Source: Verrucomicrobiaceae bacterium (lineage in GTDB: Bacteria > Verrucomicrobiota > Verrucomicrobiia > Verrucomicrobiales > Verrucomicrobiaceae). Taken from it: DNA of 64,000 nt. Every line of letters begins with the position of its first letter. Positions within the stretch are counted from its first letter, which is position 1. The notes under the pieces are model-generated. The model was not told the DNA's origin and made no database searches. It worked only from the letters and a program-made list of their open reading frames with translations. Location of the stretch: positions 124,001-188,000 of the forward strand of contig JAIXSY010000021.1 in the NCBI GenBank assembly GCA_027484445.1, in the 5' to 3' direction. The position numbers and the translations under genes were made by a program. Positions 1 through 11,300 of the stretch are shown in pieces.

Positions 1-103
1 AGAAATTCCTGTGACCGACATTGAATTCATCAACCTGGATGATCTTGGCGAAACCGAAGCAATGAAGCTGGCCGGGGTGAGCGAAGCGGACTTCAAACAA
101 TGA
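1..103 (+). CDS. C-terminal end of an unidentified protein (partial)
   Basis: The frame beginning at base 2 is open to a TGA at 101-103 and encodes 33 residues ending SEADFKQ. The piece is acidic and has no family signature, so no function is offered. Its stop overlaps the ATG of the sigma-factor gene (ATGA, 100-103), which suggests translational coupling and a shared operon. The gene starts outside the window. Confidence 0.6.
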   Translation, partial: EIPVTDIEFINLDDLGETEAMKLAGVSEADFKQ

Positions 104-876
104 CTGATGAGACAGACATCATGATGTCATCAGGCTCACCAGATTCAAAGCCTAAAGGCATCATGCCCACCACCCAGTGGACTTTGATCCGGAGGCTCCA
201 GCATGCAGACGAGAAGCAGTCACGCGCCGCCCTGGATGAGCTTTGCCGAGCTTATCACTACCCGCTCTACTGCCATTTGCGCCGTCGGGGCCTGGAGCAT
301 CATGATGCGGAGGATGTGCTGCATGATTTTCTGGCGAAGCTGCTGCGGCACGAAAGCTTTGGCCTAGCCAACGCGGAGAAGGGCAGGCTCCGCACTTATC
401 TTCTGAGCGCGCTGAAGCGTTTCATCGCCAACTGGAAACGCGACCATGAGAGGCAGAGAGAACGGGAAATAAGCACCGAGGCGATGGCGGCTATTGCCGG
501 AGCGGAACGGCGGTTTGCACTCGATGAAGCAGCCCACCACGAATCTCCAGACCGCCTCTATGACAAACAGTGGGCGCATGAACTGATGAACCGTGTGCTC
601 TTTCGCTTGCGAGAAAGTTATGAGGCAAAAGGGCGCGGCGTTTTTTTTGACGCCCTGCGTCCGGTGCTCGTCAGTGGAGGGAGTCTAATGGATCATGACA
701 GCGAAGCCCTGGCCAAGAGCCTGAGCGTCCGCCCTGGAACCTTGCGAATGATTTTACACCGAATGCTAGAGGACTATCGAGAGGCTCTGCGGTTGGAAAT
801 TTTAAAGACTGTTGAAACACAAGAATTAGCTAGGCAGGAGTTGATCGTGCTCATGGAAGCTTTTGAAATTGTCTGA
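100..876 (+). CDS. ECF-type RNA polymerase sigma factor
   Basis: This is a 258-aa sigma-70-like factor that would direct RNA polymerase to a small set of promoters. Residues about 24-33 hold the TTQWTLI element usual in planctomycete/verrucomicrobial ECF factors. Residues about 45-85 form sigma region 2 (HHDAEDVLHDFLAKLL), followed by a basic segment around ALKRFIANWKRDHERQR. The C-terminus carries a region-4 helix-turn-helix (LAKSLSVRPGTLRMILHRM). The gene overlaps the preceding partial gene by four bases, so that neighbour may be a partner or regulator, but too little of it is visible to name. The following gene is convergent. The family call is firm; the regulon is unknown. Confidence 0.88.
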   Translation: MTDETDIMMSSGSPDSKPKGIMPTTQWTLIRRLQHADEKQSRAALDELCRAYHYPLYCHLRRRGLEHHDAEDVLHDFLAKLLRHESFGLANAEKGRLRTYLLSALKRFIANWKRDHERQREREISTEAMAAIAGAERRFALDEAAHHESPDRLYDKQWAHELMNRVLFRLRESYEAKGRGVFFDALRPVLVSGGSLMDHDSEALAKSLSVRPGTLRMILHRMLEDYREALRLEILKTVETQELARQELIVLMEAFEIV

Positions 877-983
877 TTGTTAGGTTGAGCTCTGTTTTTA
901 TCATACCCTTTTGATTACCGAACCGATTTAAAGCCTATGCTTCTTTGAATGGCTGAATCTCCGCGAATCACAGGATTAAGAGG

Positions 984-3101
984 TCAAAAATTTCCGGGCG
1001 CGGGTTGTGGGCGCTGGGCAGCTTCTTGCTGCTGACGCTGCATTTCCATCTGGCGCTGACGCTCGGCTTCTTCTTGGCGGGCGCGCATTTCGGCTTCCTG
1101 TTGGGCACGCATGGCGGCTTCTTGCTGCTGGCGCTGCATTTCCATCTGGCGCTGACGCTCGGCTTCTTCTTGGCGGGCGCGCATTTCGGCTTCTTGTTGG
1201 GCACGCATGGCGGCTTCTTGCTGCTGACGCTGGATTTCCATCTGGCGCTGACGCTCGGCTTCTTCTTGTTGGGCACGCATGGCGGCTTCGCGTTGCTGAG
1301 CTTCTGCCATGGCTTGGCGTTCGGCGGCTTCTTGTTCAGCTCGCATCTGAGCCTCGCGTTGCTGGGCAGCGGCCATTTCGGCGGCTTTGGCAGCTTCGGC
1401 TTCCTGTTGGGCGCGCATGGCAGTGGCTTGCTTTTCTTGTTCTTCGATTTGTTGACGCATGGCCTCGGCCTCAGCTTGCTTACGGGCCAGTTCTTGCTGC
1501 TGGGCGATCATTTCGGCCTCTTGTTTCTCGCGCTGGGCAGCCGCTTCCTTGGCGCTCATTTCGGCCGCTTCTTTTTCTTGGGCTTCAGCAGCGCGCTTTT
1601 CCTGCTCGGCGATCATTTTCTTCTGCATGGCTTCTGCTTCGGCCTGCTGGCGGGCGAGCTCTTCTTTCTTCGTCAAAAGCTGACGCTCCAGCTCTGCGGC
1701 TTTGCCATCGTCCATGCTAACGGTAGGGCCGTTGACTCCACGGAAGTCAGGGTGGTTGTCGGGGAGTTCTGGGGCAGGCTCTTTTGGCTGACCCACGAGG
1801 GCAGGTGGGTTTTCTGTGAGCAGGCCAGTCGGCTGTTTCGGTGTGGTCAGGACAGGAGTGTCGGCCAGGATGAGTTGAGGGGCGGGCTGGCGAGATTGGC
1901 GCTCAATGACCTCACGCAGGCCGGCTTGTTGGTCCTTGGGCACCTCTTTCCACCCATCAAGGAGCACGGGTTGCTGGATACGCTCAGCAATGACGGGTGT
2001 GTGGCGCGGGCCGTCCTTCACTGCCAAAGGCACGGGGGCGGCGACAAAGCTAGGCTGGTCACGGTCGGCGCGTGGGCCTAGCGGCATGGGGCGATCCGCG
2101 AGCCTCACCGTGGCGCGTGGTACGCGGGTGCGGCACTGCTTTTCCACCCAATCGATGGCAGGACCGCCGCGCTGGATGCAGGTGTTTTGCTGGGCCACAT
2201 AAACGATGCTGGTGACATTCACCGTCTGCTGAAAGACGGTGGTGACGCGGGTGGTGGGCAGGCCGCAGTTCACGTAGCTGCTGCGACCAAAGTCGGTGGC
2301 GCTGATGAAGGTGTAGGAGGTTGGTGATAGGCGGTAGCGTGCATCGCAGTCGTGGCCGATGCCGCCCTGGGCACTGACACCGGGAGGCAAGGGTGCCCAG
2401 CCAACGAAATCGCGACCGTGACGCCAGGAGACCCAGGCAGGAGCCCACTCGCGGCCAGGAGTCCAGATCCAGCCATGGCGGGAGACGCGTGTCCAGCGCC
2501 CGTAGTGATAGCAGGCCCAGCCAAAAGGCTCCTGTGTGGACCAAGTCCAGCCACGATCGGTCCAGACCCAACGGCCATCGATGTAGGGCCGCCAGCTCGG
2601 GCGGTCAGCCTGGCTAGGGCGGAAGGCGTAGCCGTAGCCACTGACCTCTAGCCATCGGCCATGCGGACGCAGCGAGTCGTAAAACATGGAGTAGTCGGCC
2701 GCTGGGTCTGACCCGGGGTGCTCAAACCGAGGCGCGGGGGCTGGAAGCGGCGCAGGCGGAACATAGGGAGTGGCTCTGGGCACGGGCTGGCTGGCGAGCT
2801 CATCGCGCAATTGCTGGCTTTTCCGGCGCGCTTCGTCGGCATCGGCCATGAGCTTGGCGTTTTCCTTTTCGATCGCTTCCAGCTTGGCGCGCAGTTCGGC
2901 GTTCTCTTTGTCACGCATGGCGCGCTCTAGATCGGCCAGCTGGCGTTGGAGGTCCTCGCTGCGGCGCTGCATGTCGGCGGCCTGCTGCTCGTAGGCGGCG
3001 CGGGTTTTTTCCATCTCTTGCCGCGCGGTTTCGGGTTCGGTGGAGGGTTTGCACGCAGGCAGCAGCGCGATCAAGGGCAGGAGGAGGGGGTGCAGTTTCA
3101 T
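984..3101 (-). CDS. YXWGXW/DUF6600-like lipoprotein with long coiled coils
   Basis: The frame extends upstream to 3152, but the ATG at 3101 gives a clean lipoprotein signal (MKLHPLLLPLIALLPAC, lipobox LPAC), so the 705-aa form is preferred. Residues about 25-100 are a charged coiled coil. Residues about 135-240 are the aromatic YXWGXW/DUF6600-type domain, with EPFGWACYHYGRW, GWIWTPG and VGWAPLPP. Residues about 470-700 are almost pure Gln/Glu/Ala/Arg/Met heptads, partly built from a 96-bp tandem repeat. A cell-envelope structural role is inferred; no catalytic residues are seen. It is divergent from the lipoprotein gene starting at 3272. Confidence 0.8.
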   Translation of the reverse strand: MKLHPLLLPLIALLPACKPSTEPETARQEMEKTRAAYEQQAADMQRRSEDLQRQLADLERAMRDKENAELRAKLEAIEKENAKLMADADEARRKSQQLRDELASQPVPRATPYVPPAPLPAPAPRFEHPGSDPAADYSMFYDSLRPHGRWLEVSGYGYAFRPSQADRPSWRPYIDGRWVWTDRGWTWSTQEPFGWACYHYGRWTRVSRHGWIWTPGREWAPAWVSWRHGRDFVGWAPLPPGVSAQGGIGHDCDARYRLSPTSYTFISATDFGRSSYVNCGLPTTRVTTVFQQTVNVTSIVYVAQQNTCIQRGGPAIDWVEKQCRTRVPRATVRLADRPMPLGPRADRDQPSFVAAPVPLAVKDGPRHTPVIAERIQQPVLLDGWKEVPKDQQAGLREVIERQSRQPAPQLILADTPVLTTPKQPTGLLTENPPALVGQPKEPAPELPDNHPDFRGVNGPTVSMDDGKAAELERQLLTKKEELARQQAEAEAMQKKMIAEQEKRAAEAQEKEAAEMSAKEAAAQREKQEAEMIAQQQELARKQAEAEAMRQQIEEQEKQATAMRAQQEAEAAKAAEMAAAQQREAQMRAEQEAAERQAMAEAQQREAAMRAQQEEAERQRQMEIQRQQQEAAMRAQQEAEMRARQEEAERQRQMEMQRQQQEAAMRAQQEAEMRARQEEAERQRQMEMQRQQQEAAQRPQPAPGNF
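1017..1300. repeat. 96-bp tandem repeat encoding 32-residue coiled-coil units
   Basis: The element with core catttccatctggcg recurs at 1041, 1137 and 1233, exactly 96 bp apart. The third copy lacks about 24 bp. The unit encodes 32 residues of the C-terminal coiled coil (RQRQMEMQRQQQEAAMRAQQ and onward) of the YXWGXW lipoprotein. The copies are nearly identical, which points to recent expansion. Confidence 0.9.
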
Positions 3102-3271
3102 GACAAAAGAGGGACGCCTTCTTTCGGACGTGCGTCGCGCTGGGTTGTTCATGCCATTTATGCAGAAGCTGGGCCGGATGGCGATAAAGAATCCTAACGA
3201 TGCGTTTAGGCAGCCGTTCTGTCTTGCCGCCTGCGCGGCATCCTGTCAGTTTCGTTTCTTTTTTCTTCCTC

Positions 3272-4276
3272 ATGACTCGCACGCTTCCGTCTCCGGCCCT
3301 TTTGCTCCTGGCGCTCTGTCTTGCCGCCTGTGATCCCCAACCCGCCGGGAAGCCTGCTGCCCAAGCACCCGCGGCTCAGGAAAAGAAACCGTCTGCGGCT
3401 CCTGTGGTGGCAGAGCCTGCCAAGCCTGCGCCAGCTCCTGCTCAGCCTGATCCAGCGCAACTGGTGGACATGAGCGAATTCGGCAGCCTGGAGCCCATGG
3501 ACCGGCCAAACATGCCCGATCGTGGCATCCTTCGTTTTGGCCCCGAGAGCTACCAGCACGCCAATCAAGCGCACTGGGAGACCTACACCTGGACGGGGTT
3601 CAAAGCGAAGCGCTGGGGGCGCTACCATGTTCGCCTGACCTACCTGCTGGGCCGTGCAGCGCTTGGCATGCAGTTCCGCATCGGGGATCTGACCGTGAAG
3701 CGTTCGCTGAAGTCCTCGCCGAATCCGACCAAGGTTTACCTTGGCGAGGTCTATGTGCCGCAGCCGGGAGACGTGCCCTTCATGATGCTGACCCCACCGA
3801 CGGAAGATGGCGGTTTCAAGGTCCTGGAGGTGGCGCTCATCCCGGCACCCGAAGGTCCCGTGCCTGCTGCAGGGGGCGATGGCACGATCACACTGCCTGC
3901 TGGCTCTGCCACCACATGGTCTGAAGCCATGCGCTATGAGCCAAAGCCCGAGAAAAACTGCCTGGGCTACTGGACGGACGAGAATGATTTCGCCGAATGG
4001 GAATTTCAGTCCGAAAAGCCAGGTCGCTACAAGGTGACCGTGAGCTACGGCTGTGGCGGTGGCAATCATGGCAGTGAGGTGGAGCTGAAGCTGAATGGTC
4101 AGACGCTCAAGTGGACGACGCAGGACACGGGTGGCTTCCAAAAATGGCAAGACGTGACCCTGGGTGAGATCGAGGTCAGTAAAAATGGCCCACAGCGGCT
4201 CGTCATCGACCCCGTGAACAAGGTGAAGTCTGCGGTTTTGGATGTGCAGAAGGTCGTGCTGACCCCTGCGGGCTGA
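3272..4276 (+). CDS. Lipoprotein with two beta-sandwich (CBM-like) domains
   Basis: The reading frame is open from 3200, but the ATG at 3272 starts a good lipoprotein signal ending LCLAAC, giving 334 aa. An Ala/Pro-rich linker (residues about 20-65) precedes two related beta-rich units. The first has WETYTWTGFKAKRWGRYHVRL; the second, near the C-terminus, has AEWEFQSEKPGRYKVTVSYG and LDVQKVVL. This pattern resembles the carbohydrate-binding-like (DUF5077-type) domains attached to secreted hydrolases in Planctomycetes and Verrucomicrobia. No catalytic domain is present, so binding of a glycan or envelope component is inferred. The next gene starts 9 bp downstream. Confidence 0.72.
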   Translation: MTRTLPSPALLLLALCLAACDPQPAGKPAAQAPAAQEKKPSAAPVVAEPAKPAPAPAQPDPAQLVDMSEFGSLEPMDRPNMPDRGILRFGPESYQHANQAHWETYTWTGFKAKRWGRYHVRLTYLLGRAALGMQFRIGDLTVKRSLKSSPNPTKVYLGEVYVPQPGDVPFMMLTPPTEDGGFKVLEVALIPAPEGPVPAAGGDGTITLPAGSATTWSEAMRYEPKPEKNCLGYWTDENDFAEWEFQSEKPGRYKVTVSYGCGGGNHGSEVELKLNGQTLKWTTQDTGGFQKWQDVTLGEIEVSKNGPQRLVIDPVNKVKSAVLDVQKVVLTPAG

Positions 4277-4285
4277 CCTGCCACC

Positions 4286-5221
4286 ATGCTCGCGCGTGCT
4301 TGCTGGATGCTTGGCTGGACGGCCCTAGGGCTAGGTCTTTTGATGCAGGCGCTACTGCGCGATCACTATCCTGGCTTGGCACTGCTGTTTTACGCCATGC
4401 CACGCCCTTGCTTGGCGGTGCTTGCCTTGGCACTCGCCTTTTTTCCGAATGTCAACCGCGTCGGCCGTGTCTTGGCTCTGGGTTTTGCTCTGGGAATCTT
4501 TGGGCAATGGTTGAGCACATCCTGGCAGTCGCGTCTGATGCCGATCGAGGCATCGTCCCCACCTCATGGCGCAGGAAGCCATGCACCAGAATTCAGCCTG
4601 CTGTTCTGGAATCTCTGCCGCCCTAGCGGGCTGGATGCTCAGGCCATTCAGCTCATCCAGGAACTGAGGCCTGACATCGCTGCCTTTGTCGAGCCGGGAC
4701 CTGCGGTGGGGCGGCTGCTCCCTGAATATGAATCACGTCTGCCTGGGTATCAGGTCGCTTGGATGCCGCGAGGCATTCTCTGGCTCTCCCGGCTGCCATC
4801 TCGCTATCGCGATCGTGGCAAGCTGGATGGTGCGGGAGCTTACGCCCGATTTGAAGTCAAGGGCCTGGGGGAAGCTTTTCCCATCGTCGTTGCGGATGTG
4901 CATCCGCATGTTTTCCGCCCGCGCAAAGCCCAGCTGGAGGAGCTGTTGGCACAGGCCCAGGGTCGGGTCGATGCCATCATCGTGGGTGACCTGAATACAC
5001 CGTTAGAGTCGGTGCATTTTGACCCCTGGCGGCTGCATTTTCAAAATGCACTGGAGAGCCGTGTGGGTCGGCTGCATGAGACCTGGCCGTGCGGTCTGCC
5101 GCTGCTCAGCCTGGATCAGGCCTGGGTCGGCGTGGGTTGGAAAATCGTGGACGTGCAAAAGCTCTGGCGGCTGACCGGCAGCGACCACGCAGCGCTTTTT
5201 TTACGCCTGAAGCGCCGCTGA
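4286..5221 (+). CDS. Membrane-anchored endonuclease/exonuclease/phosphatase family protein
   Basis: This 311-aa protein has two or three N-terminal membrane segments (residues about 5-75) and then an EEP fold. The fold's motifs are LLFWNLCRP (Asn), DIAAFVEPG (Glu), ADVHPHV, GDLNTP (Asp-Leu-Asn metal site), LDQAWVG and the terminal GSDHAALFLRL (Asp-His). These are the metal and phosphate ligands of the DNase I/phosphodiesterase superfamily. The membrane anchor puts the domain outside the cytoplasm, so lipid or phosphoester hydrolysis is more likely than DNA repair (inference). The gene follows the lipoprotein gene at 9 bp, probably in one operon. Confidence 0.85.
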   Translation: MLARACWMLGWTALGLGLLMQALLRDHYPGLALLFYAMPRPCLAVLALALAFFPNVNRVGRVLALGFALGIFGQWLSTSWQSRLMPIEASSPPHGAGSHAPEFSLLFWNLCRPSGLDAQAIQLIQELRPDIAAFVEPGPAVGRLLPEYESRLPGYQVAWMPRGILWLSRLPSRYRDRGKLDGAGAYARFEVKGLGEAFPIVVADVHPHVFRPRKAQLEELLAQAQGRVDAIIVGDLNTPLESVHFDPWRLHFQNALESRVGRLHETWPCGLPLLSLDQAWVGVGWKIVDVQKLWRLTGSDHAALFLRLKRR

Positions 5222-5323
5222 CCCGAGTTTCCCCGGGGTCATTTCCTGAACTGGATTTTACAGGCCGGACTTTGCCGCTTTCTCAAAAAGTGGTTAATTT
5301 TCACAGATTCACCCATAACCGGC

Positions 5324-8300
5324 ATGTCTAAAATCATCTCCCTCTGCGCCATCGGCTGCCTGGCACTGACCTCTCTGGCTCAGTCTCAAGTGACGGGCGT
5401 CCTGCGCGAAGTCTGGACCAACCTTGATGGTACCGACACGGCCGATTTGACACTCTCTAGCGAGTATCCCAGCCATCCGGTTCTGCGGGTGGTGGATGCC
5501 TCTTTCTCGGCACCTTCGAACTGGTCAGAGCGTTATGGCGTGCGGATGCGCGCCCTGCTGACCCCAAGCACCACGGGCAATTACACATTCTGGGTCAGCG
5601 GTGACGACAGCTGCGAGCTATGGCTGAGCACGGATGCCACTCCCGCGCGCAAGGTTCGCATCGCTTCTGTTCCTGGGTGGACGAACGTCCTGCAGTGGAA
5701 CAAGTTTACGGAGCAGCGCTCGGTGCCGATTTCTCTAACAGCAGGCCAACGCTATTACATTGAGGCATTGATGAAAGAAGGCTTTGGGGGTGATCATCTC
5801 GCGGTGGGATGGGCGACCTCTCCCGATGCTGCCCCGCAGGTCATCCCAGGGGCAAATTTAACGCCGTTTGAGACACCTGGCCCCGCTCCAACAGGGATCG
5901 TAGTGGAGGCTGGGCGCCCCATGATTCAGCACGCGCCAAACCTCGATATCCAAGTGCAGGCGCAGGCACTGAATCTGAATCAGCCTGGCACCCCACCCAC
6001 CCTGCAGTGGACTCAAGTCAGCGGACGCACGGCAGTGATCGCCACGCCAGAGTTGTCTGCCACCCGCATCACCCTGCCAGCAGCGGGCACTTATGTGTTC
6101 CGTGTCACGGCCACGGCAGGCCCCACTTCAGGCTCCGATGACATCACGGTGACGATTGCTCCAGCACTGGCAGCAGATGCAGGTCGTGCCTTGGCGGAAT
6201 ATTGGTTCGGCGTGAATGGCACATCCGTGACATCGCTCACCGACAGCATGGACTACCCCGCCTTTCCTCATGCGCACCGCATGCTGACCACGCTCAGCGG
6301 CAGGGTCTCCATCGCGGAGCAATACGGCGAGCGCATCCGTGGGTTCTTGCTAGTGCCGACGACAGGCAGCTACCGGTTCTTTTTGTCTGCCGATGAGACG
6401 GCCGAATTTCGCCTGAGCACAAGTGCGAGTCCTGATGGCCTTCGCAGATTGGCCGCTGTCACGACCCGGACGGGCGTGGATAACTTCGCGAATGAAGCCG
6501 GTCAGGCGAGTGAAGCTGTCACGCTCACGGCAGGTCAGCGCTATGCTTTTGAAATCCTGCACAAAGAGCTGTGGAGTGCAGATCATTGCATGCTCATGTG
6601 GCAGCAACCAGGGCAGGATTTCATGAGTGAGATCACGGGTGAGTTTCTGGCACCGCCTGCCGATACCGCGGCTGTGACTGCGATTGCTCAAGAATTCAGA
6701 CTAACCCAGGACTATAACCTGAACGCTGGGCGTGATGCCACACTCTACTGGCCGCGCAATACGCTCAATCTTTCCGCTTTTGAATCTCGCCGCATCTGGG
6801 GCAGCGACACACCATCGCGGCGCTGGTCCATGGTCAGTGGTCCTGGCACTGTGCTTTTTTCCTCAGCCGACAGCGCGCAGAGTCTAGCCACCTTTCCCGC
6901 TGTGGGCACTTACGTGCTGCGCTACACCGTCACCACAGTGAACAATGCCAGCACGGATGAACTGACCGTGCGCGTGCTGAATCCCATCAATCCCAATGTC
7001 GGTGGTCTGACCCGCCAAGTCTGGTGGAATCGGAATTACAACACCTTGGCTGATTTTCGTGCAGATCCTGCTTTTCCGAACTCGCCTGACATCACGGATG
7101 TGATTCCAGATCTGCGCCAGTCTGACGATTGGGCGGATCTCTACGGCACACGTGTCACGGGCATTTTGAACGTGCCAGCGGGTGGGACGACACCAGTGGC
7201 TTATGTTTTTTCTGTGTCCGGGGATGACGAGGCAGAATTTTCGATCAGCACTGACGCCACTCCGGCGAACTTGCGCAAGGTTTGCTTCACCACACGATTC
7301 ACAGGCCGAGAAGAATGGACGCGGGATGCCTCGCAGACTTCCGAGCCCATCTTGCTGAGGCCGGGTAGCCGTTACTTCATCGAACTCGTCCACAAGGCCA
7401 CCTGGGGGGCTGATCACTTCGCGGTCTCTTACACGCGTCAGGGGGACAAGCGTCGCTATTTGCTCGAAGGCAGTCTGGTCGAGCCTGCCATCCGTGCGCC
7501 TGCCTTTGACCGAACGCAGATTTTCTTTGCCAATGCAGGTCGGGACCGGACCTACTGGTGGCCGCATGACCGCATTCAGCTGCAAGGTTCAGTTATCCTG
7601 CGCCAGACCAGCACCGAGCCTATCACGACGCTTTGGAGACAAGTCTCTGGACCTACCGCACGCATTGCTAACCCAGCCAGCCCCACCTCAGAGGCTGTGC
7701 TGACTGCGGTCGGCACCTATGTCTTTGAGCTCGCGGCCACGGCAGGCACCCGCACTCATCGTGACACAGTCAGTGTCGTCGTGAATCGAGCGTTCACGAC
7801 GGGTTCAGGAGCTCTCACGCGCTCGGTGTGGCTGGATGTGGAAGGTGGCACCTTGGCGGATCTGACTGCCTACGATCCGCAGTTGGCCTATCCGCATTTT
7901 GAAGATCTCTTGCCCGGAGTGGAGCCGCCTGTGAATTGGGCAGACTACTATGGCCAGCGTCTCCAGGGCACGCTGACGGTGCCTGTCGGTGGAGCCCACA
8001 CGTTCTGGGTTGCTTCAGATCACGCTTCTGACTTCCAGATCGATCTCAAGGATGGTTTGGGCCTCCGGCGTCTGGCTTTCCTGGATCATGAAGGGCATCA
8101 ACCTCGGGCTTGGGACGACCACACGACGCAGAAATCCGTGGCCGTGCAATTGCAGGCAAACGTGGCCTATCCTATCCAAATCTTACACAAAGAGCGCACA
8201 GGGATGGATCACCTGTCGCTGGCCATGAGTGGTCCAGCCACGAATGGTCGTGAAGTGGTTTCAAATGCCTTCCTGAAGCCGGAGCGGAATGCGCCTGCCT

Positions 8301-11300
8301 TCAATCCTGAAATCACCGTCACTTTGGGGCGTGATCGCACGCTGCTGTGGCCACAAAGCCAGCTCGCGCTGGCGGCTCTGGTTTATGATCTCAAGGAAGG
8401 TCCTCGCCCGCTGACCTACCAATGGCGAAGCAGCTCCCGAGCGGTCAGCTTTGACAACACGACAGGTCCAGTCGCTGTCGCAACCTTCACAGGACCGGGT
8501 TTGTACGAGATCACGCTGTCTGCCACCGATGGACAAAACACATCGAGTGACACGCTGCTCGTCACTGTGCAGTCGCCACTCATGCCACGCGCAGGTGGGC
8601 TTCTCCGCGAAGTGTGGACGGGCATCTCTGGTTCTTCCATCAGCAATCTGACCAGTGCTTCGGCTTATGCAGGAAGACCGAACTTCAGTGACATCGTGCC
8701 CAATCTGGAAACGCCAGCGAACTGGGGAGACAACTATGGCCAGCGCCTTTCGGGTTTCCTCCAGGTGCCTGTGGCAGGAGATTATGTTTTCTTGATTGCG
8801 AGTGATGACCAAAGCGAACTTTGGCTGAATGCGAACGGTGAAACTGCCGCAGGTGCGGTTCGGATTTGCTCGGCGCCATGGGCGACAGGTCGCTACAACT
8901 GGAATGCGAACGCTGCGCAAAAGTCAGCAGCCATTCGCTTGGTGCCCGGTCGCCGCTATTACATCCAGGCTTTGCAAAAAGAAGGCGGAGGCGATGACTA
9001 CTTGGCCGTGGCTTATCGGCTTGCGACTCAGATGGATGCCGAGGCCCAAGTCATTCCCGGAGTGCTGCTGAGCCCACCGGATGGGGTGAATGCGACGGCG
9101 CTGGATAGCGAGATGACCGTGCGTGCTGGCGAACCCCAGACCAGCTACTGGCCCAAGGCACGCTACACGCTCTCGGGCTCTGCCCTCGATTATGTCCCTG
9201 GCCCCCAGGCGCTGGCTTATCGCTGGACTTTGCAAACGGGACCCTCCGGCGCAGCGACACGCACGGTATTTGATTCCCCCACAGCGCCTTCGACTTCGGT
9301 GGAGCTTCCGATGGCAGGCACCTATCAGTTCTTGCTCACGGTGACAGATGGCCGAAACACGCGCACGGCGACGACTTCGATCACCGTGCTGCCAGCCCTG
9401 GGTGCGGGCACAGGGTCCATTTTGGCGGAAGTCTTCAACGGCATCACTGGATCATGGGTCACTGACCTCACGCGCAATGCCAAGTTCCCAGGCAGCCCAG
9501 ACGCTCGCTTCCAACTGCGCTCGGTCGAGATTCCTTCAAATCGTGGAGACAACTACGGCATGCTCATTCGTGGCTATCTTTTTGCTCCTGCCACCGGGGT
9601 GTATCGCTTCAATCTCGCCTCAGATGAATGGAGCGAGGCCTACCTGAGCACAGATCGCACGCCAGAGAAAAAGGAGATGCTCTGCTTCGTGCCTGCTGCG
9701 ACGGATTTCTATGAGTGGCGCCGATTCCCCGACTACCAGCTCAGCCGTCCGATCTCGCTAGTGAAAGGCCAGAGCTACTACATCGAGATTCGCTACAAAG
9801 AGAGCGGCTGGCGGGATCACTTGGCTCTCGCTTGGTTGCAGCCTGGAAAGACGGCCTTTGAGGTCGTGGATGGGCCTTTCCTGGCTCCATTTCAGCTCGC
9901 TGATCGCACGGCTCCTGTGGTGACCTTGACCGGCGGTGATGTGACGCTGCAGGTGGGGGGCACTTTCACCGATCCTGGTTTCAGCGCTGTCGATGGTGCC
10001 GATGGTGATCTCTCGGGCTCCGTGCGTGTCGAAGGCACCGTGGACAGTTCAACCCCGGGGACTTACGTATTGCGCTACATCGTCGCAGATCGTGCTGGCA
10101 ATGAAAGCGTGGCTGCGGTGCGGCGCGTGACCGTCGCGGTGGCTGCTGGAACGGAGCCGACTTATCCGGCAGATACGAGTGCCGCGCATCCCATCACAGC
10201 CTGGACACCCCCTGCGAGCCTCACGGACAATGAAGCGGCGCGTTTCCTCATGCAGGCCAGCTTTGGCCCAACCGAGAGTGAAATCGCACGTGTGAAGCAG
10301 CTGGGATTCTCTCGTTGGATTGACGAGCAACTCGCACTGCCAGCCAGCAGCCATCTGGATCACCTGGATCGCATGGCCCTCTATGAAAACGCCCAGGAGA
10401 AGTTGCTAGAACTCGCTCGTGAGGCCAATACCCTCGGCCTTCCCGGAGCGATGATGCCGCTGGCACGCACCCCCGTGAATACAGAGGACCGCCTCTACAG
10501 CTGGTGGACTCTCGCGATGAATTCGCCTGACCAACTGCGTCAGCGTGTGGCTCTGGCCTTGAGTGAGATCATTGTGATCTCCGACCGTTCCGGTTCTGCA
10601 TTGCGCAACTATCCGCGCGGCTGCACGAACTTTTATGACCTTCTTGTGAAAAGCATCGGCGCAGGCAAAACCTACCGTCAGCTGCTGGAAGAAGTGACGC
10701 TGAACCCGATGATGGGCACCTGGCTGACCATGGTGCGTAGCTCCAAGGCGAAGCCCGATGAAAACTATGCCCGTGAGATCATGCAGCTGTTCAGCATCGG
10801 TCTAGAGCATCTGAACAAAGATGGAACCTTCAAACGCAATGCTTTAGGCAATACCATTCCGACTTATGGTCAGGAGGAAATCCGTGAGCTTTCTCGTGCC
10901 TTCACGGGCTGGACGTATGCAAATTCGCGCAGCTTCACATGGACGAGCAGTCCAGATGAAGTGAACCCAATGATGGCTTTCGAAGATCAACACGACCGTG
11001 GGCAGAAAGTCATCGTTGGGGGGGCCACCGTGCCAGCCGGTCAGACTGCGATTCAGGATGTGCGTCGCTGCGTGGATGTGCTCGCCGCGCATCCAAACGT
11101 CGGACCTTTCATCGCCAAGCGCTTGATCCAGCGTCTGGTGATGAGCAATCCAAGTCCAGCATACATCTTCCGGGTTTCGCGGACTTGGGATGACAATGGC
11201 CGTGGCGTACGTGGGGACATTGGTGCGGTGGTGAAAGCGATCTTGCTCGACCGTGAAGCACGCACCGTCGGCACTACGTTGCGAGATGGTAAGCTCAGTG

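Noticed and set aside
1005..2081. 358-codon plus-strand frame rich in Leu/Phe/Gly
   Set aside because: It is the antisense shadow of the repetitive coiled-coil region of the YXWGXW lipoprotein; its repeats mirror that gene and it has no family features.
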